Assembly (NCBI RefSeq): GCF_030733385.1
Contig: NZ_JASHJC010000006.1
Coordinates: 62,001-126,000 of the forward strand
DNA: 64,000 nucleotides
Direction: 5' to 3'
Source of the DNA: Roseovarius sp. MMSF_3359
GTDB taxonomy: Bacteria; Pseudomonadota; Alphaproteobacteria; Rhodobacterales; Rhodobacteraceae
The notes under the pieces are model-generated. The model saw only the letters and a program-made list of their open reading frames with translations, did no database searches and had not been told where the DNA came from. Below are positions 57,480 through 64,000 of this stretch, in pieces (the stretch's first letter is position 1; every line of letters starts with the position of its first letter). The translations under genes were made by a program, and so were the position numbers.

Positions 57480-58604
57480 TTACTCCTTCAGCAGGACACC
57501 GGCGGTGTCCGTCCAGGAGAGCCAGACGTCGTCTTCCCAGGTGAAGGAGCGGCGCGACAGGCGGCGGGTGTTGGCGGTCTGGGATTTCACGATCTGCCCG
57601 TTTGGCAGTTCCACGTGGTAGGTGGAGAGGTTGCCCAGATAGGCGATATCAAGGATCTTTCCTTGCAGCGCATTCGTGGCGTCCGCGGGCTTTTCCGCCG
57701 TGATAGAGACTTTTTCAGGCCGGATCGCCAAGTGGCAGGCCTGTCCCTTGTCGAAGGGTTGGTCCGACTTGGCGTGCAGGGTCGGCTGACCCTCGGCAAA
57801 GGTGATGTCATAGCCGTCGCCCGACGCGGTGGCGGTGCCGCTGATGATGGTCACATCGCCGATGAAGTCGGCCACATAAACCGATTTCGGCATTTCGTAG
57901 ATATCTGCCGGCGTGTCGGCCTGGATGATCCGGCCATGATCCATCACCGCCACGCGGGAGGCGACGGTCATCGCCTCTTCCTGATCGTGGGTGACGATCA
58001 CGAAGGTGGTGCCGGTTTTCTCCTGGATATCCATCAACTCGAACTGGGTGTCCTGCCTGAGCTTGGCGTCGAGTGCGCCCAAAGGTTCGTCCAACAGCAG
58101 AAGTTTCGGCGCCTTGGCCAACGACCGCGCCAGGGCAACCCGCTGCCGCTGACCGCCCGAGCACTGATGCGGCTTGCGCTTGGCAAATTTTTCGAGGCGC
58201 GTGAGCTTCAGCATCTCGGCCACGCGGGCGTCGATCTGATCCTTGGGCATTCTGTCGCGCTTGAGGCCAAAGGCGATGTTTTCCCAGATATTCAGATGCG
58301 GAAAGAGCGCGTAGGACTGGAACATCATGTTCACGGCGCGCTTGTTGGGGGGGATCGGCGCGATGTCCTGCCCGTTCAGCAGGATCGTGCCCTCGGTCGG
58401 GGTTTCGAACCCGCCCAGCATCCGCATCAGGGTGGTCTTACCGCATCCCGACGGGCCCAGCAGGGCAAAGAACTCCTGCGCGTAGATATCAAAGGACTGA
58501 TTGTCGATGGCGACGAAATCGCCGAAACGCTTGGTCACGTTCTTGAACTGAATAAGCGGTTTCGCCTCTGGATCGTTCCACGGCGCGAATTCGGTCTGTC
58601 CCAT
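57480..58604 (-). CDS. potG: Putrescine/spermidine ABC transporter ATPase
   Basis: A 374-residue ATPase. Walker A is GPSGCGKTT, the signature is CSGGQRQRVALARSLA, Walker B is LLLLDEPLGALD, and the C-terminal TOBE regulatory domain begins near residue 285 (HLAIRPEKVSI). It starts after the terminator that follows potF, so its message level should be lower than that of potF. Confidence 0.9.
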   Translation of the reverse strand: MGQTEFAPWNDPEAKPLIQFKNVTKRFGDFVAIDNQSFDIYAQEFFALLGPSGCGKTTLMRMLGGFETPTEGTILLNGQDIAPIPPNKRAVNMMFQSYALFPHLNIWENIAFGLKRDRMPKDQIDARVAEMLKLTRLEKFAKRKPHQCSGGQRQRVALARSLAKAPKLLLLDEPLGALDAKLRQDTQFELMDIQEKTGTTFVIVTHDQEEAMTVASRVAVMDHGRIIQADTPADIYEMPKSVYVADFIGDVTIISGTATASGDGYDITFAEGQPTLHAKSDQPFDKGQACHLAIRPEKVSITAEKPADATNALQGKILDIAYLGNLSTYHVELPNGQIVKSQTANTRRLSRRSFTWEDDVWLSWTDTAGVLLKE

Positions 58605-58624
58605 TGCTGCCCCCTGATGCAGTC

Positions 58625-58659
58625 AAAAAAAGCCCGCGCGACATGTCTCGCGCGGGCTT
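58625..58659 (-). terminator. Partial terminator between potF and potG
   Basis: On the minus strand AAGCCCGCGCGA and TCGCGCGGGCTT form a 12-bp perfect stem with a six-base loop, followed by TTTTT. It would stop most transcripts after potF and let some continue to potG, giving excess binding protein. Confidence 0.82.
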
Positions 58660-58671
58660 GAATGTTGCGGG

Positions 58672-59754
58672 TTACGTGCCCGACTTGATCTTGGTCCACA
58701 TCCGCGTGACGACCCGCTGCACCTTGGCCGGATAGGGCGTGGTGGTGTAGAGGTTCTCAAGCGTTTCGGGCGTGGGATAGATCGCCGGATCACCGATCAC
58801 GTCCTCTTCCAGCATCGGTTGCGATGCCTCATTGCCATTGGCGTAGTAGACGTAGTTCGACGCATCCGCCATGTTCTGCGCGTCCATGATGAAGTTCAGG
58901 AACTTGTGTGCGCCTTCCGGGTTGGGCGCGTCCGCGGGAATGGCCATCTGGTCAAACCACATCAGGGAGCCTTCGGCGAAAGCGTTATAGGCGATATCGA
59001 CGCCGTTATCGGCCTCCGCGGCACGGTCGCGCGCCTGCAGGATGTCGCCCGACCATCCGACCGCCACGCAGATGTCGCCATTGGCCAGCGCGTTGATGTA
59101 TTCCGAGCTGTGGAATTTCTGAATGTGCGGGCGCACCGCCGTCAGGACCGGTTCGGCCTTGGCCAGAACGTCCGGGTCCTTGGTGTCCGGGTCTTCGCCC
59201 AGATATTGCAGCGTCATCGGGATGATCTCGGTCGGGGCATCAAGGAAATGGATACCGCAGGCCGACAGCTTCTCGGCGTTTTCCGGGTTCAGGATCAGTT
59301 CCATGCTGTCGATCGGGGCGTCATCGCCCAGGATCTCGGTCACCTTGCCGACATTCACGCCAATGCCGGTGGTGCCCCACATGTAGTTGATCGAATAGGC
59401 GTTGTCGGGATCGTACTGCGCGGTGCGGCTTTCGATCACGTCCCACATGTTTTCGTGGTTCGGCAGTTGCGACATGTCCAGCTTCTGGAACGCGCCCGCG
59501 GTGATCTGGCGTTGCAGGAAGGTACCAGAGGGGACAACGACGTCATAGCCCGATCCGCCGGCAAGCATCTTGGTTTCGAGCACTTCGTTGCTGTCGAATA
59601 CGTCATAGATCAGGTCGAGGCCGGTTTCCTGCTCGAACTTCTCAAGCAGCGCCTCGTCGATGTAGTCAGACCAGTTATACACCCGAACCTCTTCGGCATG
59701 GGCGGTGAGCGCGCCCAGGGCGAGGGTGGCAGTGGTCAGAATGAGTTTCTTCAT
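58672..59754 (-). CDS. potF: Polyamine-binding periplasmic protein
   Basis: A 360-residue extracellular solute-binding protein with signal peptide (LILTTATLALGALTAHA). VYNWSDYIDEALLEKFEQETGL is the hallmark N-terminus of PotD/PotF/SpuD proteins; WGTTGIGVN and VGWSGDILQA follow, with aromatic residues typical of polyamine pockets. GGGAG precedes the ATG at 59754. First gene of the potFGHI-oxidase transcript, divergent from gntR. Confidence 0.88.
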   Translation of the reverse strand: MKKLILTTATLALGALTAHAEEVRVYNWSDYIDEALLEKFEQETGLDLIYDVFDSNEVLETKMLAGGSGYDVVVPSGTFLQRQITAGAFQKLDMSQLPNHENMWDVIESRTAQYDPDNAYSINYMWGTTGIGVNVGKVTEILGDDAPIDSMELILNPENAEKLSACGIHFLDAPTEIIPMTLQYLGEDPDTKDPDVLAKAEPVLTAVRPHIQKFHSSEYINALANGDICVAVGWSGDILQARDRAAEADNGVDIAYNAFAEGSLMWFDQMAIPADAPNPEGAHKFLNFIMDAQNMADASNYVYYANGNEASQPMLEEDVIGDPAIYPTPETLENLYTTTPYPAKVQRVVTRMWTKIKSGT

Positions 59755-59798
59755 GATTTTCTCCCGTTGGTCGGCAAGTCGATTGCCGTGCGCGCGTA

Positions 59799-59808
59799 TT
59801 TGATCAAA
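59799..59808. promoter_or_regulatory. TTTGATCAAA palindrome in the potF promoter (candidate GntR operator)
   Basis: A perfect 10-bp palindrome about 45 bases upstream of the potF ATG, just downstream of the predicted -10 box, so binding would block transcription. TTTGATCA recurs in the spuC promoter at 60616-60623. Confidence 0.5.
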
Positions 59809-59824
59809 AAAATCCGCGTCTGGC

Positions 59825-59854
59825 AATATAGTAATTTTTTCACGCAAGCAGTAA
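59825..59854 (-). promoter_or_regulatory. Candidate promoter of potF
   Basis: On the minus strand TTACTG (-35), 18 bases, TATATT (-10). The predicted start point falls close to the TTTGATCAAA palindrome. Confidence 0.4.
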
Positions 59855-59894
59855 GCTCGCAAGGACAGACACCCTGAGGCGCGAAATTTATCGG

Positions 59895-60596
59895 ATGACG
59901 GCGAAGAAGCAGGCGCGGAAAACGGCAATGTCCGGCGCCGGAGAAAACCAGTTGCCGACACATGAACTGATTTACCGTCAGTTGCGCGATCAGGTGCTCT
60001 TTGGCGACCTGGCACCGGGGCAGGCGGTAACCATTCAGGGGCTGACCGACAGTCTGGGCGCGGGCATGACCCCGGTGCGCGAGGCGATCCGCCGCCTGAT
60101 TGCCGAAGGAGCGTTGGAATTTCAGGGCAACCGGCGGGTTTGTGTCCCCTTGTTGTCGGCAGACAATATCAGCGAGTTAATTGTTGCAAGACAGTGGCTT
60201 GACCCGCATTTGGCCCTGCGGGCAACGGAACGAGTTACGCTTGATGAACTTGATGAATTGACGGCAATGGATGTCGAGTTGGACAAGGCCATCGGACAGG
60301 GGGACCTGCGCGCCTATCTGGAGTTGAATTACCGGTTTCACAAGCGGCTCTACGAGATCGCAGAGGCGCCGATCCTGGCGGATTTGGCGGATGGGTTGTG
60401 GCTCCGCTTCGGGCCGTCCCTCAGGGTTGTTTGTGGCCGGATGGGGACGCAGAACCTTCCCGACAAGCACAAGGATATGCTGGCGGCAATGCATGCCCGC
60501 GACGCCGAACGCGCCGCCCGCGCCATTCGTGAGGATGTGATCCAGGGCATGGAGCAGGTGCGTCGATCCTTCGAGCTTTCAGCGGCGACGAACTGA
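59895..60596 (+). CDS. GntR-family transcriptional regulator (FCD type)
   Basis: A 233-residue regulator. The N-terminal winged helix (LIYRQLRDQVLFGDLAPGQAVTIQGLTDSLGAGMTPVREAIRRLIAEG) is FadR-type, and the C-terminal helical FCD domain has His residues (NYRFHKRLYEIA, AAMHARDAERA) that bind a metal and ligand. It is divergent from potF and precedes spuC, and matching TTTGATCA palindromes lie in both promoters, so it probably represses polyamine uptake and catabolism until a polyamine or product binds. The ligand is inferred. Confidence 0.85.
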   Translation: MTAKKQARKTAMSGAGENQLPTHELIYRQLRDQVLFGDLAPGQAVTIQGLTDSLGAGMTPVREAIRRLIAEGALEFQGNRRVCVPLLSADNISELIVARQWLDPHLALRATERVTLDELDELTAMDVELDKAIGQGDLRAYLELNYRFHKRLYEIAEAPILADLADGLWLRFGPSLRVVCGRMGTQNLPDKHKDMLAAMHARDAERAARAIREDVIQGMEQVRRSFELSAATN

Positions 60597-60601
60597 TTCG
60601 A

Positions 60602-60629
60602 TTGACAATGAATAATTTGATCATATTCT
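60602..60629 (+). promoter_or_regulatory. Candidate promoter of spuC with internal TTTGATCA site
   Basis: TTGACA (60602-60607), 16 bases, TATTCT (60624-60629). TTTGATCA (60616-60623) fills the spacer, as expected for a repressor site. The spuC ATG is about 60 bases downstream. Confidence 0.5.
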
Positions 60630-60691
60630 GGCTCTAAGCTTTGACGCGCGATGCGTCGCTCTCGTGATTCCTTCTTGTGAAAGGCCTGACC

Positions 60692-62086
60692 ATGAACATG
60701 ATCTCGAACCATATGCCGACGGCTGAATTGCAGGCGCTGGATGCGGCGCACCACATGCACCCCTTCACCAACAATAACGAACTGGCCGAGAAAGGCGCGC
60801 GCGTCATTACCCGTGCCAAGGGCGTGACCCTGACCGATAGCGAGGGTAACGAAATCCTCGATGCGATGGCCGGGCTCTGGTGTGTGAACCTGGGCTATGG
60901 CCGGCCCGAACTGGCCGAGGCCGCCGCGCGCCAGATGAAGGAACTGCCCTACTACAACACCTTCTTTATGACGACACACGTGCCGTCGATCGCGCTCAGC
61001 GCCAAACTGGCCGAACTGGCACCGGGCAACCTGAACCACACTTTCTTTGCGGGCTCCGGGTCAGAGGCGAATGACACCAATATCCGCCTGGTGCGTACCT
61101 ATTGGCATGAATTGGGCAAGCCGGAAAAGAAAGTGATCATCGCGCGTCACAACGGCTATCATGGATCGTCCGTGGGCAGCGCCTCGCTCGGCGGGATGAA
61201 ACCGATGCATGCGCAGGGCGGCTTGCCGATCCCGGACGTGCATCACATCGGCCAGCCGCATTGGTATTCCGAAGGCGGCGACATGAGCCCCGAAGAATTC
61301 GGCCTGAAACGCGCGCGCGAGTTGGAAGAGGCCATTCACGAGCTGGGTGAGGATCGCGTGGCGGCCTTCATCGCCGAGCCGATCCAGGGTGCCGGCGGCG
61401 TCATCATCCCGCCCAGCACCTATTGGCCGGAAATCCAGCGAATCTGCGACAAATACGAAATCCTGCTGATCGCGGATGAGGTGATCTGTGGCTTTGGCCG
61501 GACCGGCAACTGGTTTGGCAGCCAGACATTCGGCATCACGCCCGATATCATGACCATCGCCAAGGGGCTTTCCTCGGGCTACGCGCCGATTGGCGGTTCG
61601 ATTGTCAGCGACGAGGTGGCCAAGGTGATGGATGCCTGCGAATTCGTGCATGGCTACACCTATTCCGGCCATCCTGTTTCCTGCGCCGTGGCGTTGGAAA
61701 ACCTCCGCATTCTCGAAGAAGAAAGGATTGTCGAGAAGGCGGGCGCGGAAACGGCACCCTACCTGCGGGAAAAATGGCTGGGCCTGGCGGAGCATCCGCT
61801 GGTTGGTGAGGCGGTGATCGAGGGGCTGATGGGCTCTCTTGCGCTGACCCCGGACAAGGCGAGCCGCGCCGCCTTTGCGGCGGACGCCGGTACCGCCGGT
61901 TTGGTGGTGCGCGAGGCGTGTTTCGAGAATTCGCTGGTGATGCGCCATACCGGCGACCGGATGGTGATTTCGCCCCCGCTGGTGATCACCAAGTCCGAAG
62001 TGGATACGCTGGTCGAGCGCGCGTGGAAGGCGCTTGATGTCGCCTATAAGAAGCTGGGCGATGACGGGTTGTTGAAAGCCGCCTGA
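60692..62086 (+). CDS. spuC: Putrescine-pyruvate (class III) aminotransferase
   Basis: A 464-residue PLP enzyme that transaminates putrescine (and likely other diamines) with pyruvate to 4-aminobutyraldehyde. The N-terminus HHMHPFTNNNELAEKGARVITRA and the block LDAMAGLWCVNLGYGRPEL match Pseudomonas SpuC closely; the cofactor Lys is Lys291 in TIAKGLSSGYAPIGG, and ADEVICGFGRTGNWFG precedes it. Start at ATG 60692. A beta-alanine or taurine aminotransferase is the alternative, but the neighbouring polyamine transporter favours SpuC. Confidence 0.85.
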   Translation: MNMISNHMPTAELQALDAAHHMHPFTNNNELAEKGARVITRAKGVTLTDSEGNEILDAMAGLWCVNLGYGRPELAEAAARQMKELPYYNTFFMTTHVPSIALSAKLAELAPGNLNHTFFAGSGSEANDTNIRLVRTYWHELGKPEKKVIIARHNGYHGSSVGSASLGGMKPMHAQGGLPIPDVHHIGQPHWYSEGGDMSPEEFGLKRARELEEAIHELGEDRVAAFIAEPIQGAGGVIIPPSTYWPEIQRICDKYEILLIADEVICGFGRTGNWFGSQTFGITPDIMTIAKGLSSGYAPIGGSIVSDEVAKVMDACEFVHGYTYSGHPVSCAVALENLRILEEERIVEKAGAETAPYLREKWLGLAEHPLVGEAVIEGLMGSLALTPDKASRAAFAADAGTAGLVVREACFENSLVMRHTGDRMVISPPLVITKSEVDTLVERAWKALDVAYKKLGDDGLLKAA

Positions 62087-62087
62087 C

Positions 62088-62636
62088 ATGGCCTTTGATG
62101 TGCAGCCGACGTTGCGCAGTGAAAAGCTCCTGCTGCGGCCCCTCGAGGCGGATGATTTCGAGGGGCTGCAAGCCGCAGCGAGTGATCCCGAGACCTGGGC
62201 CGGACATCCGGCCAGGGACCGCCACCAGCCCGAGGTTTTTCGCGGCTATTTCGATTTTCTGCTGAAGGCCGGTGGTACGCTGGTGATCATCGACCGGGCC
62301 GAGGATCGGATCATTGGCTGTTCGCGTTATTACACCGCGCCGGACATGCCGGGCAGCATTTCGATCGGGTTCACCTTCCTGAACCATCGGTACTGGGGCG
62401 GGGCGTGGAATTTCGACCTCAAGACGCTGATGCTGGGTCATGCCTTCGAGACTTTCGACGAGGTCTGGTTTCACATCGACCCGACGAATATGCGATCCCA
62501 GACCGCGACAAAGCGCCTAGGCGCGGTACATGGCTATGACACCGGACTTGATCTTTCGGGCGTTGAGGCGCCATGGAAGTGTTACCGCCTGACCCGCGAT
62601 GCCTGGTCACAGACCGTCGCGGCCCGGTCGGACTAG
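62088..62636 (+). CDS. GNAT-family N-acetyltransferase (RimJ/RimL-like)
   Basis: A 182-residue acetyltransferase. LLLRPLEADDFEGLQAAASDPETWAGHP is the N-terminal RimJ/L signature, IGFTFLNHRYWGGAWN is the core, and HIDPTNMRSQTATKRLGAV is the acetyl-CoA-binding end. It begins one base after spuC stops, so it is probably co-transcribed; it could acetylate a polyamine or a protein N-terminus. Its stop shares CTAG with the convergent oxygenase gene. Confidence 0.8.
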   Translation: MAFDVQPTLRSEKLLLRPLEADDFEGLQAAASDPETWAGHPARDRHQPEVFRGYFDFLLKAGGTLVIIDRAEDRIIGCSRYYTAPDMPGSISIGFTFLNHRYWGGAWNFDLKTLMLGHAFETFDEVWFHIDPTNMRSQTATKRLGAVHGYDTGLDLSGVEAPWKCYRLTRDAWSQTVAARSD

Positions 62637-63466
62637 GACCGCTCTTCCAGCAGGCGCTTCGCGCGCTCTCCGTAGATGCGAATGTTGATCTCGTCGGTGG
62701 CCACATCGTCTGGCTTGTCGCTGTAGGTCAGGATTGCCGTGACGCGCGGATTTGCGCCTTCGACCTCGGTCACACCATGCAGGGAGTATCCGCCCCGGAA
62801 GAGGGTGAACGCCCCGGCGCCCCGGCTGAAGGTCCGCGCGTGGGTCATGTCACCGGCAAGGAACCGGTCGACGATATCCGTCTGTTCGCCGTCCGCCCGG
62901 CGTGAATTGGGGATGAAGGTGAATTCGCCGCCCTTGTCCGCCGCCTGCAACAATAGGGTGACGGTGCATTCGTTGACGTCATAATGCCAGCCATGCCAGC
63001 TCCCCGGCGGCAGGGCCACGATATTGAGCGCCTGGAAGGTGTCGGCATAGCGATAGAGCCGGTCCTTGCCCTGCACCCGGCGGATGAAATCGGTCAACAG
63101 GTCAGAGTGATAGAGCCGCTGGATCATCGTCTCGGCAGGGATCTGGTCATTGGCGAGTTGCAGGGCGTGATGGGTGTATTCACGGCGCCTTGGATCGCCT
63201 TCCGGGACCGAGGGGTCGACCTCGCCCTGATAGATGTTGCGCCGGATGGTCAGGGCCTCGGCGCCGGGCAGCAGTTGGTTTGCCTCCGCGCCAAGTGCCT
63301 GCAACGCCTCGGGCCGGATGAAGCCATCGAAATTGCACCAGCCATGTGACGCCATATGTGCCTGGCAATCCCGCAGGAAACCGGCGCCACGTCCCTGGTC
63401 CAGATCGTCAATCGGATAGCGGTTCAGGTCCACAAGTCGCTGAATGATCTCGATGTCGTCTGGCAT
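62633..63466 (-). CDS. Fe(II)/2-oxoglutarate-dependent oxygenase (ArpA/StrG/HalD-like)
   Basis: A 277-residue protein from ATG 63466, with GGGAG nine bases upstream. The iron motif is HYD in WHGWHYDVNECTVTLLLQ and a distal His in YSLHGVTEVEG, with Arg in PRVTAILTYSD for 2-oxoglutarate. The family includes amino-acid hydroxylases and radical halogenases of free lysine; this one keeps Asp in HxD, so hydroxylation is expected and halogenation unlikely. It follows the M24 peptidase gene after 12 to 21 bases on the same strand, so the two may act on the same amino-acid derivative. Substrate unknown. Confidence 0.68.
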   Translation of the reverse strand: MPDDIEIIQRLVDLNRYPIDDLDQGRGAGFLRDCQAHMASHGWCNFDGFIRPEALQALGAEANQLLPGAEALTIRRNIYQGEVDPSVPEGDPRRREYTHHALQLANDQIPAETMIQRLYHSDLLTDFIRRVQGKDRLYRYADTFQALNIVALPPGSWHGWHYDVNECTVTLLLQAADKGGEFTFIPNSRRADGEQTDIVDRFLAGDMTHARTFSRGAGAFTLFRGGYSLHGVTEVEGANPRVTAILTYSDKPDDVATDEINIRIYGERAKRLLEERS

Positions 63467-63487
63467 GTCGGGCAACTCCCTGTTTCG

Positions 63488-64000
63488 TCAATCCTTCACA
63501 AACATCTTGCGGGGGCGGTTGCAGAAGGTCTCGGCCGGGCCATCCTCGGTGATGAGGATCGATTCGGTGATCTCAAGCCCCCAGTCATCCATCCAGAGGC
63601 CGGGCATGAAATGGAAGGTCATGCCGGGCTCCAGCACGGTGTCATCCTCGGCGCGCAGGCTGATCGTGCGTTCGCCCCAATCGGGCGGGTAGCTGAGGCC
63701 GATGGGATAGCCGCAGCGCGCGCCGCGCTCGATCCCCGCTCGTTCCAGCGGGGCAGCCAGCGCATTGGCGATATCGCAGGCGCGGTTGCCGGCGCGGGCC
63801 TTTTCAAGCCCGGCTTCCAACCCTTCGACAAGCGCCGCTTCGGCGCGCAGGATTTCATCACCCGGTTTGCCGAGGAAAAGCGTACGGCAGAACGGTGTGT
63901 GATAACGGCGATAGACGCCGGAGATTTCAAAGAACGTCGCCTCGCCCTTTTGGAATTCGCGCCCGTCCCATGTCAGGTGCGGTGCAGCGGCGTCGGAGCC
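63488..64000 (-). CDS. M24-family peptidase, probably ectoine hydrolase DoeA (partial, N-terminus beyond right edge)
   Basis: I translated the frame to the window edge: 170 residues of the C-terminal pita-bread fold. SDAAAPHLTWDGREFQKGE, the metal-region GYPIGLSYPPDWGER, EPGMTFHFMPGLW and WGLEITESILITE match the C-terminal part of M24 enzymes of the DoeA/creatinase type. In DoeA these open the ectoine ring to N-acetyl-diaminobutyrate. The conserved N-terminal portion is outside the window, so Xaa-Pro dipeptidase or creatinase remain possible. It is followed by the oxygenase gene, likely in one operon. Confidence 0.68.
   Translation of the reverse strand, partial: GSDAAAPHLTWDGREFQKGEATFFEISGVYRRYHTPFCRTLFLGKPGDEILRAEAALVEGLEAGLEKARAGNRACDIANALAAPLERAGIERGARCGYPIGLSYPPDWGERTISLRAEDDTVLEPGMTFHFMPGLWMDDWGLEITESILITEDGPAETFCNRPRKMFVKD

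Noticed and set aside
62633..63466. Lysine halogenase of the HalD/BesD type
   Set aside because: Halogenases replace the Asp of HxD with Gly; this protein has HYD, so a hydroxylase is expected.

Overview
The window looks like chromosomal DNA of a marine alphaproteobacterium, most likely a Rhodobacteraceae/Roseobacter-group organism. The evidence is a GC-rich composition, dense operons with ATGA overlaps, and several lineage-typical arrangements: dnaK-dnaJ, rimP-nusA-ylxR-infB, PPIase-argJ-mutT, uppP next to an NDUFA9-like reductase, and mtgA-fzlA-queG. Taste for osmolyte and polyamine catabolism points the same way. I see no rRNA, insertion sequence, phage gene or CRISPR array. One tRNA gene, tRNA-Leu(CAG), is present.

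Region 1-7.4 kb handles the cell envelope. A minus-strand operon runs galU-galE-two paralogous glycosyltransferases-a core-2/I-branching-type glycosyltransferase cut by the left edge. kdsB and cysQ lie upstream, and a capsule-export permease (KpsM-like) is divergent to them. Region 7.4-15.7 kb holds a CAP-domain protein with an acidic 48-bp repeat tract, alkB, the dnaK-dnaJ chaperone operon with an intergenic hairpin and terminator, a PstS-OmpA fusion and a conserved hypothetical. Region 15.7-27 kb is housekeeping: secA, a periplasmic PPIase with argJ and mutT, then infB-ylxR-nusA-rimP preceded by a promoter and a terminator-like leader hairpin. Region 27-32.7 kb has a SnoaL-like protein, hutF and hutH around a shared GntR/HutC-type operator, the tRNA, an NDUFA9-like protein and uppP.

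Region 32.9-44.1 kb contains gltD and gltB separated by two GFA-family genes and a small secreted protein, then a Hint-domain protein, mtgA, a GST-fold FzlA-like protein and queG. Region 44.1-51.4 kb is accessory metabolism: a lone hydantoinase/oxoprolinase, a cysteine-synthase-like enzyme, a PEP-mutase/isocitrate-lyase-family enzyme, a GlxA-type AraC regulator, and a pair matching TmpA-TmpB, which turn 2-trimethylaminoethylphosphonate into glycine betaine and phosphate. Region 51.4-54.5 kb carries a secreted glutathione peroxidase, malonyl-CoA synthetase and a DMT exporter.

Region 54.4-62.6 kb is a polyamine unit: potFGHI transporter genes plus a PuuB-like oxidase on the minus strand, and a GntR regulator and SpuC-type putrescine aminotransferase on the plus strand. 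A TTTGATCA palindrome sits in both outward-facing promoters. The right edge has a 2-oxoglutarate oxygenase downstream of a partial M24 peptidase resembling ectoine hydrolase (DoeA).

The most interesting points are the TmpA-TmpB pair, the two matching palindromes flanking the GntR gene, the PstS-OmpA fusion, the leader terminator of the rimP-infB operon, three convergent gene pairs sharing a CTAG stop, and a repeated oligomer family (TAG[A/T][C/G][A/T]CTG) concentrated on the plus strand between 36 and 58 kb.
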